Of a stretch of DNA of 64,000 bases, positions 1 through 6,289 are shown one piece after another (position 1 is the first letter of the stretch; each line of letters starts with the position of its first letter). Source of the stretch: Chryseobacterium senegalense (GTDB lineage: Bacteria > Bacteroidota > Bacteroidia > Flavobacteriales > Weeksellaceae); the NCBI GenBank assembly GCA_001403755.1, contig CYUH01000013.1:62001-126000 (forward strand), in the 5' to 3' direction. The position numbers and the translations under genes were made by a program. The notes beneath the pieces are model-generated. The model searched no databases. It worked only from the letters and a program-made list of their open reading frames with translations, and was not told where the DNA came from.

Positions 1-231
1 GACAAATCAGATAATTCAAACTGTGATTACTTGACTTTAAATTCAACCGCAATGTTTTTCAAGGTGGAAGAAAAACTGAAACAATATGAGAAAATTTCAC
101 TTTTTCTAGACAATGATAAGAATGGGAAATCGGTTAAATTAAAAATTAAAAGTCAATACAAAAATGTAGAGGATTGCTCTTTAATTTATCATAATTTTAA
201 GGACTTGAACGAGTGGTTTTGTAATATTTGA
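1..231 (+). CDS. C-terminal end of a TOPRIM primase-like protein (partial)
   Basis: The frame is open from the first base of the window to a TGA at 229-231, so the start lies outside. The visible tail contains SLFLDNDKNGK, which matches the second half of a TOPRIM metal site (hydrophobic run, DxD, small residues). It ends with a YHNFKDLNEWF pattern, typical of the C-terminus of CHC2/TOPRIM primases carried on Bacteroidota plasmids and conjugative elements. In that family the protein synthesises primers during replication or after transfer. A TTG at position 31 could be read as a start, but upstream codons remain open, so a truncated view of a longer gene is more likely. Family assignment rests on about 76 residues. 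Confidence 0.6.
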   Translation, partial: DKSDNSNCDYLTLNSTAMFFKVEEKLKQYEKISLFLDNDKNGKSVKLKIKSQYKNVEDCSLIYHNFKDLNEWFCNI

Positions 232-347
232 TCAGTTTAAATCATTGGAGAAACCATTTTCCAATGAATTTCCTTTAGTTTTCCATTAACAACCACGTCC
301 ATTGATTAAGTTTCCCAACTGCGGTTGGGCTTTTACGTTTGCAAATG

Positions 348-531
348 TAGGACGGCACCATCCGCACAAAAAAATCTTTTTGGGTTTCTAAAAAAATTCT
401 TTCCACAAGCTCCAACAATTTTTCCAGACACTCCTAAATCCTTCGGACAAAAAGATTTCAAGCCCGATTCGGAATTTTCTGCCTTTATCCAGCGGAACCG
501 AATCGGGTTTTGTATGGATGGTGCCGTCCTA
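348..531. repeat. Nested long inverted-repeat structure
   Basis: The gap between the primase and ssb holds three nested perfect inverted repeats. The outer arms are TAGGACGGCACCATCC at 348-363 and its complement at 516-531 (16 bp). A middle pair is AAATCTTTTT at 372-381 and 449-458. An inner pair is CCCGATTCGG at 463-472 and 498-507. An open frame crosses 325-588, but it is a by-product of the repeat and has no recognisable protein character. The role is unknown; a folded single-strand signal or the scar of a small element are possible. The remaining DNA from 232 to 765 shows nothing else I can support. Confidence 0.55.
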
Positions 532-765
532 TGTTCATGGGCAAAGAAAAAGCCGGAACCTCAGTTGTACGAATCAAATCAACCATAGACGTTCTTTGAA
601 ATCAACGGAAAAACAATAAAAATCCAGCAAAAAATACTGTTTTCTAACTTAATATAAAAAAAGAAAAATGCCGAGTGTCCTCGATACCAAATCAATTCAC
701 TCCCAACATTTGACCTTTGACAAAACAAAAATTAACAAAATATTAACATTTTAAAATTTAAGATT

Positions 766-906
766 ATGAACACAATCGTAGGTAGAATTACCAAAAATGC
801 AGAAATCAACACCTTGAAAAACGATAAACAGGTCGTAAACTTTTCGGTAGCAACCAATGACAGTAAATTACTAAAAAAAGTGGAATTGAAAAGCATATGC
901 GGCTAA
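766..906 (+). pseudogene. ssb: Truncated single-stranded DNA-binding protein gene
   Basis: The first 32 or so codons, beginning MNTIVGRITKNAEI and running through VVNFSVATND, match the N-terminal strand-turn-strand of the OB fold in plasmid-type SSB proteins of Bacteroidota. After NDS, near 862, the frame runs into AT-rich DNA of the first attC-like site and stops at 906. The result is about 46 residues instead of the usual 110 or more, with most of the OB fold missing. The break coincides with the left edge of the cassette array, so the array or a deletion replaced the rest of the gene. It is unlikely to bind DNA. Confidence 0.75.
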
Positions 907-966
907 ATATTTAGGCTTTTCAATTCAAGACTTCATCCCGCATTTTGCAAATACTATGTTAGCGGA
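863..966 (-). repeat. attC-like site 1 (half site) of the cassette array
   Basis: This matches the right half of the three complete sites further along. It has the central-loop sequence AAATTAC at 865-871 followed by A-rich bases, then an inner stem (GAATTGAAAAGC 883-894 with GCTTTTCAATTC 915-926). The terminal block CATCCCGCATTTTGC leads to GTTAGCGGA at 958-966. The left half is replaced by the ssb fragment. GTTAGCGGA is the exact reverse complement of TCCGCTAAC at 3711-3719, marking the two ends of the Kiwa cassette. The kwaB stop codon is only 10 nt away. Confidence 0.65.
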
Positions 967-976
967 TGCCCTTATT

Positions 977-1789
977 TCAGATACTGATTATAGAATTTGC
1001 AACCCTTTTCTCTCCTCCAATCTGAGTTGTATAAAATCGTTGTTCTATACCCCATAATACAAACTTTAAATCATCATCACTTTCAATTTTGAACTTCCCA
1101 TTTTCGTATGTTACTTGACCATACTCGTTTGTGTAATCATAAATTGCAACTTTTTCAGCATCAGAAAGTTTATTTAAAGTTTCGTTTACCAATGCAATTC
1201 TTTTGCGATTTGGAATAGTAACTAAATTTACCGGAAAATCCACAGAAACTTCTAAAAAATCTGATTGTAAAAATGTTTGAGTTTCAGCTTCTGTAGCCTC
1301 CTTATAAAGCTGATCCATTCCTTTAAATATTTTCTGAGCAGCTGTCAGTTTTTTAAAATATAGAGTGTCATTTTCTTTATTGTAAATCGCATCTGCGAAA
1401 GGATTAATGGTTATAATTGGTTTTTCTGTTTCTAAGGTAAGTTCATCAATTGAAAACCACTTTTTACTTATAAAAAAGCTAGAATTAATGATTTGGAAAA
1501 AATACAGATTTTCTTGTATTGTACATATAAAGGACAATTTTTTCAAATCAGCTTTTGTAATTTGAGTAAAATCAACGGTGTTTAATTCTTCCGTTATAAA
1601 ATTTAAACAGTATTCTGTTTGTGAAAAATTACTTAACTGATAAATCTCTTCATCTTCAATCAATGTTGCAGGATTGTAATCAATGCCATTTAAAACTAAA
1701 TTAGCGGTATTATAAACCTCTTCCTCTGTTTCAATAATTCTAAAAAAATTTTGTTTTCTTTTTACTTTTCCGAAAATATAATTCGCCAT
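977..1789 (-). CDS. kwaB: KwaB-like anti-phage protein (DUF4868)
   Basis: This 270-residue soluble protein has no signal peptide or membrane segment. Its C-terminal third carries a pattern I associate with the DUF4868 family: DDLKFVLWGIEQRFYTT followed by an RVANS tail. The central DAIYN...LYFKKL segment and a helical stretch also fit. It lies 10 nt downstream of a small four-helix membrane protein, which is the kwaA-kwaB order of the Kiwa defence system. In Kiwa the membrane subunit senses infection and KwaB acts on DNA or replication of the phage. The gene ends 10 nt from an attC-like site, so it is cassette cargo. Identification is by pattern memory and gene order, not a search. Confidence 0.65.
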   Translation of the reverse strand: MANYIFGKVKRKQNFFRIIETEEEVYNTANLVLNGIDYNPATLIEDEEIYQLSNFSQTEYCLNFITEELNTVDFTQITKADLKKLSFICTIQENLYFFQIINSSFFISKKWFSIDELTLETEKPIITINPFADAIYNKENDTLYFKKLTAAQKIFKGMDQLYKEATEAETQTFLQSDFLEVSVDFPVNLVTIPNRKRIALVNETLNKLSDAEKVAIYDYTNEYGQVTYENGKFKIESDDDLKFVLWGIEQRFYTTQIGGEKRVANSIISI

Positions 1790-1799
1790 AATTTATTGG

Positions 1800-2321
1800 T
1801 TATAAGTCTATGAATGTGTAGTTGTTAATCCTTCTTAATTTTTCAAATCCAATTTCGCCTGGTGTCTTTAATTGTTTTCTTGTAATAAGAAAAATTTTAA
1901 TGTTTTTATTGGTTTTTATAAAATAAAAATGATAACCAAAAAGTAAAAAAATTGGATTGAAATATAATGTTTGAGATAAATATGTGAAGATATAAATCAT
2001 TATAAATACAACTACTAAAGTTGGAATCTCATTAACGCCAAGAGAAACGAAAAAATACCCTAAATAAGTAGGTAAAAAATTATTATTTGCTAATTCAATT
2101 TCGTTTATTGATGTTTTTAATAGTTGGTCTTTTGGTAATTTATATGCAATTAAAAAACTTAATGCTGTTAATATTATCGGAATTAAAATAAATAAAGACC
2201 AAGAAAAATAAATCGAATACTCTTCTAAAAAATTAAACACATAATTTTCTTTGATTAGATATACAACAACTATCAGCCAAGTCGAATTAAAAGCTAAAAA
2301 TAATTGATAAATATATTTCAT
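1800..2321 (-). CDS. kwaA: KwaA-like membrane protein of a Kiwa system
   Basis: The 173-residue protein has four hydrophobic segments, at roughly residues 7-25, 37-60, 85-110 and 112-135. A cytoplasmic tail follows, ending RRINNYTFIDL. A run of NPIFLLFGYHFY before the tail and the short basic tail fit KwaA proteins as I remember them (about 170-240 residues, four helices). Paired with the DUF4868-like gene just downstream, it would be the membrane-embedded sensor of the Kiwa anti-phage system. Its promoter would have to lie in the 48 bp before an IS3 element, so the insertion at 2370 may have separated it from upstream control sequence or supplied a new promoter. Confidence 0.65.
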   Translation of the reverse strand: MKYIYQLFLAFNSTWLIVVVYLIKENYVFNFLEEYSIYFSWSLFILIPIILTALSFLIAYKLPKDQLLKTSINEIELANNNFLPTYLGYFFVSLGVNEIPTLVVVFIMIYIFTYLSQTLYFNPIFLLFGYHFYFIKTNKNIKIFLITRKQLKTPGEIGFEKLRRINNYTFIDL

Positions 2322-2409
2322 TCAAAAAGTTGAAATTTAGTTGTTGTTTACGAATCTTTTTTGTATTATCCTGAAATAGTTGACACATTTTTTCAGTTTT
2401 TTTGTGGTT

Positions 2410-3213
2410 CTAAATTAGCATTTTTTTTCGTTTGTAGGATTTATATTTTACATTTTCTTTGAGGTGCACTTTTGCAGAGGTTTGAAAATTGAGTGAAAAG
2501 TGCAATCGATGGTTGTTGTAGAGGTTTACAGCTTGCTGGGTCATTTTCTGAGCAGTTTTCAAATCGGGTAGGGTTTCTTTTAATCCGTATTCGTACTTTA
2601 GAGTTCTGTTCATCCGCTCTGCAACAGCATTTTCATAAGGATCAGAGTTTTGAGTGTTGCTTAAAATAATATCATTTTTTAGTGTATATCGTTCAAATTC
2701 TGGGCTGCAATACTGGATTCCTCTGTCAGAATGATGAATGATTTTTCTATCAGGGAAAGATCTTTCTTTTAAAGCCATTTTAAGAGCATTTACAACGAGT
2801 TCCGTTCTCATATGGTTGTCAATATTAAAACCCACAATTTTCTTTGAATAAGCGTCTGTAACGAGCGCTAAATAAGCATAATCATTTTGAAGCTTCACGT
2901 ACGTGATATCACTCACCCAAACTTGTTCGGATTGTTTAATTTCAAGGTCCAATATTCGGTTGGGATTCTTGAAAAACCTATGCTTAGAGTTGGTTGTTGT
3001 GATAAAATTCTTAGATTTTTTCACTAGCATTCCGTTCCATTTTAACAGCTTAAAGAAGCGATCTCTCCCCATTTTTATTCCTTGCTGATGAAAGAAAAAA
3101 GAAAGCTCTTTAAAGACTTTTAAGGTTCCATATTGGGGCTGAAGTTTGCGTATTTTGCGAACTTCGGAGAGAATTAATTCATACTGATGAGACTGTGTTT
3201 CCAGATGCTTCAT
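2410..3213 (-). CDS. IS3-family transposase OrfB (DDE integrase domain)
   Basis: This is the catalytic subunit of the transposase. The retroviral-integrase fold is visible: WVSDITYVKL gives the first Asp, IIHHSDRGIQYCS the second, and NAVAERMNRTLKYE the Glu, the DDE triad of IS3 elements. An HTH_21-like region precedes it. The reading frame continues upstream of the ATG at 3213 through codons reading KKRWLADVFGISRQGYYKR, typical of the start of IS3 OrfB. The functional product is therefore probably an OrfAB fusion made by -1 frameshifting near 3264. No internal disruption is seen, so the element may be active. Confidence 0.9.
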   Translation of the reverse strand: MKHLETQSHQYELILSEVRKIRKLQPQYGTLKVFKELSFFFHQQGIKMGRDRFFKLLKWNGMLVKKSKNFITTTNSKHRFFKNPNRILDLEIKQSEQVWVSDITYVKLQNDYAYLALVTDAYSKKIVGFNIDNHMRTELVVNALKMALKERSFPDRKIIHHSDRGIQYCSPEFERYTLKNDIILSNTQNSDPYENAVAERMNRTLKYEYGLKETLPDLKTAQKMTQQAVNLYNNHRLHFSLNFQTSAKVHLKENVKYKSYKRKKMLI

Positions 3214-3254
3214 CCGCTTATAATAGCCTTGTCGTGATATCCCAAAGACATCGG

Positions 3255-3647
3255 CTAGCCACCGTTTTTTAAACGGTTTTTCTTCTTTTTCTCGAGTTCT
3301 TTTATCAAGTCTTTGGGTAAATGCTTTTTTGAGAGTTCCTTGCCTACGATTTCCTCAAAATCAAGGATAAGATCCTGCTGGAAGTCTTTCACAAACTCCA
3401 GTTCCTGGATTTTCTCTTTAAGTTTTTTAATTTCTTGATCTTTACTCATGCCAATAGATTTTTGATTAAAGGTAGCTAATTTTTTAACCCAATAATCAAT
3501 TGTTGATCTGGATATTCCATACGTTTTAGCAGCATGATTGATAGAAATCTGTCCGTTGGTTACCTTTTGAACAATTTGAAGTTTAATCTGAAAAGGTAAT
3601 TTTTGATAGGTATATTTTGGACACCTAATGAATTTTTGTTGTTCCAT
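3255..3647 (-). CDS. IS3-family transposase OrfA (helix-turn-helix)
   Basis: The 130-residue protein binds the element ends. Its N-terminal half is a helix-turn-helix of the HTH_8/InsE type (ISINHAAKTYGISRSTIDYW). The second half, rich in Lys, Glu and Leu (KDQEIKKLKEKIQELEF), is a leucine-zipper-like coiled coil for dimer formation. It overlaps the extended OrfB frame at its 3' end, where a slippery run lies. Length and layout are normal for the family. Confidence 0.88.
   Translation of the reverse strand: MEQQKFIRCPKYTYQKLPFQIKLQIVQKVTNGQISINHAAKTYGISRSTIDYWVKKLATFNQKSIGMSKDQEIKKLKEKIQELEFVKDFQQDLILDFEEIVGKELSKKHLPKDLIKELEKKKKNRLKNGG
3264..3270 (-). promoter_or_regulatory. Programmed -1 frameshift heptamer A AAA AAC
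   Basis: On the minus strand the OrfA frame reads xxA AAA AAC GGT GGC TAG, a canonical slippery heptamer a few codons before the OrfA stop. Slipping back one base joins OrfA to the open OrfB frame. An ACCGTTT...AAACGGT palindrome overlaps the site and may add a stem. This is the standard way IS3 elements make the full transposase. Confidence 0.7.
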
Positions 3648-3710
3648 AGTTTGACAATATTTAATGAATTTTTTGTCAACCTATTTCAGGAATATGCATT
3701 TGATAGGGTT

Positions 3711-3906
3711 TCCGCTAACGGTTCGGGGCTTGGCGACAGTGGCGGAAATAGAAGCACAGACTTTCAATTTTGCACAACAGTAGCATAAGCCATTTTTATT
3801 TGCTAAATTACAAAAAAAGGAAATAAAAATGGCTTATGCGGTGATAGAATTACTGAAGTTGAATTTAGCACTTAACCCGCCATTTCGCCAAACCCTTGTT
3901 ATCGGT
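3711..3906 (-). repeat. attC-like site 2
   Basis: This is a 196-bp palindromic site between the Kiwa and restriction cassettes. Outer arms are TCCGCTAACGG...GGGCTTGGCG and CGCCAAACCC...GTTATCGGT. The core is a perfect 19-bp stem (GCATAAGCCATTTTTATTT 3783-3801 with its complement 3821-3839), with the loop sequence AAATTAC at 3805-3811. The right tip GTTATCGGT is complementary to the left tip of site 3, and the left tip is complementary to the right tip of site 1. On the minus strand the order is R'' box, long imperfect stem, then CCG|TT crossover-like box. Confidence 0.7.
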
Positions 3907-4016
3907 AGTGGCTCTTTTCGGTCGTTTTGTTGAGCGTTTGCTTGGTAGCTCTTTTGCATTTTTTGTTTGGCTTTGAGCGGTTGGAAAAATGCAAATGTGC
4001 TACCAAATGTGTCAAG

Positions 4017-6275
4017 CTATGCCATTGTAGTTATTGCTTCTTTTAGTGAGTTAAAGTGTGTTGGGTCGTTAGTTTTTACAGATTCAATTACTATTTCAAC
4101 AACGTCTTTGCACTCAGCTAAGTCTGCAAATCTTGCAACTTTTTCAGTTGTCAAATTATGACTATGGTAGTGTATAAATTTTCGTACTCGTTCACATTTT
4201 ACTGAATCTGTAATAAGTTTGTCAATACTTTCCTCAATTTTGCTTGGTGTAAGGTATTTGAAGTTAAGGAATGTTTCAATAAACCGTCTGGTTATATTGG
4301 GTAAGTGATACAAAAAATCATAGGTATCAAGAGGATTTGAATGAAAGTTGTCAAGCAATGAATATAAATAAGCATATTCAGAATTAAAGATTGTAAGTAA
4401 GTTTGTGTTCTCTTTAATTATGGATTCGTCTTTATAGGAATTTTTATGTCGTTCAACTAACAGAAACATTTGTTTTCCTTTCCCGATGTTCTTAAACCAA
4501 TCAAAAATTAAATTGTGAAAATCAAAATTATGAGTTGAAATAAAAAGTTGTTTACATTTTGCCTTATGAACGTTTTTGTTCAAAACCGTATCAAAAGTAA
4601 ATTCGTAAAAAGAGTTTTTTATGAATGAATAAATATTGAACAAATGGTTTGAATCCAAACTTGAAACAGGGTCGTCAATATAAATAATTGTATCAGAAAG
4701 TTGATTGTTTTGTTCTTCAACTTTTGCGGTGAAATATGCAAAAGAAATGGCTGTTTTTTCTCCTTCACTTAGATTTTTTGCAACTTCCATTCCTCTAACT
4801 AACTTGAATTTTTTATCATCTGTTGGTGCAATTTGAACATCGTCTTTTCCAAAAAAGATATTTAGATACTCATTTATTTTATCTGCACCCTTAATGGTTT
4901 CATCAAGTTTTGCTTTGATTGTTGCTATCTCTTGTTTTAGTGTTTCAATAGAAGCTGCCTTACTTTCAATTACTGTTTGTTCGGTTGCTAATTGAGTTTG
5001 AATTGCAGAATAAGTTTCTGTTGTTTCAAATTGGCTGGCAAAATGTTGTTTTAGTTTTTCTATTGCAGCATTTTTCCCTGTTGTGAATTCAGAAGTTCGT
5101 TTATCATTATTAGCAATTACAGTATTGAAATCAGACAAAGCAGTGTTAAGTGCTTCTGTATTGTCTGTAAATGCAGTTAACTCAAGTTTGTCAAATGGTT
5201 TTTCTTTTTTACTTTCTAAATCTGTGATTAAAGAAGTTATTAAGGTATTGAATTTCGTTATTTCTGTTTCAAGCAAAGGTTTCTTTGTTCTGAAATCAGT
5301 TTGAATATCTGTATAAAATGCCGTTTCGGTAGGCAAAGGATTTGAGAGAACTATTTTTGAAGCATTCAGCGCATTTAATTTACTTCCAATGTCTGTTTTT
5401 AGTTGGTCGTAATCTTTTGAAAAATGCTCGTTCAACTTAGTCAATAAATCAGTAGGTAAAGCGTTTCCGCAAAACTCACATTCTGTTTTATCTTTATGCA
5501 ATTCTTTACCTGTTTCAACCCAATCACTAATTGGCTTGTCATCCAATAGTTTTTTAATTTTATTTGAAGATGTTGCCTGACGATGTAAAATTGTTTCAAC
5601 ATCTGTTTTCATTTTTGAAATATTGGTTATTGAAAAGTTGAATGCACCAATCGATGGTTTCTGTTCATTAGAAACGGCTCGTGCATTGTAAGTATTAAAA
5701 CCTGTTTGATTCAATGTGTGGCTTGCAACATCGTTTTTTACAGATTCAACAAGATGTCGTAAACTATCACGGTTAAAATTTCTTCCTAAACTTAGTTGAG
5801 TTGTTATTTCTCTTGCCTTGTTGGTCAAAGCCGAATTTATTCGGTTTTCTCTTTCACTTCTTAAACGCTTTGCTTCTGCAAGCTGTTCCTCCGCTGTTAG
5901 CAAAGATGCTTCTTTAGTTTTTAGCTCATTTTGCAATTCAATATTTTCTTCGCCAAGTAAAAATATAGGTTCAATACTTTCTGAATCCCATTTTAAATTT
6001 TCCTTTATAAAATCAGAATTAAAAACACGAATGTTTGGTTTAATCCCAAAAGTATTATCATATTTTTCAGTGGCATTTTGTAGTTCAAAAGTTGCAGATG
6101 AATAATCGTTGTGCAGTTGTCCTTTTTCTAAACATCTGAAAACTCTTGAAAGTGTTGTTTTCCCTGAATAATTCTAACCATAAATAAGATTAAATGTTTT
6201 AAATTCAGGCAATGAATTACCGTTGAAATTTTTGAAAACTCCAAAATCTTTTATCTTATTTGCTTTGGGTATCAT
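4017..6275 (-). pseudogene. rloC: RloC-like AAA ATPase/anticodon nuclease with an in-frame amber codon
   Basis: Read from the ATG at 6275, the gene codes for 752 residues but has a TAG at codon 34 (6174-6176), where the family has Trp in YGW-NxSGKTTLSR, the Walker A loop. A shorter frame of 639 codons starts at 5936 and lacks the P-loop. The rest is intact. A coiled coil contains CEFCGNALP near the middle (the zinc hook of RloC), followed by LSEGEKTAISFAYF (signature) and IIYIDDPVSSLDSNH (Walker B). The C-terminal region has RRFIE followed about 35 residues on by HYHSH, resembling the Arg-Glu-His site of PrrC/RloC tRNA nucleases. Such enzymes cut tRNA anticodons when phages disable restriction, and they travel with restriction genes, as here. 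Confidence 0.78.
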
Positions 6276-6289
6276 TTATATTTTAGGTA

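Larger units (their letters stand above)
2370..3690 (-). mobile_element. IS3-family insertion sequence
   Basis: This 1321-bp element is bounded by imperfect inverted repeats: CCTGAAATAGTTGACA at the left and, on the other strand, CCTGAAATAGGTTGACA at the right. It holds two overlapping transposase frames in the IS3 arrangement. I see no clean 3-4 bp target duplication; flanks are TTAT on the left and AATA on the right. It is inserted inside the Kiwa cassette, between kwaA and the cassette's 5' end. Confidence 0.85.

Noticed and set aside
325..588. An 87-codon open frame on the + strand
   Set aside because: It runs through the nested inverted repeats, has no ribosome-site support or protein-like pattern, and its frame follows from the repeat sequence.
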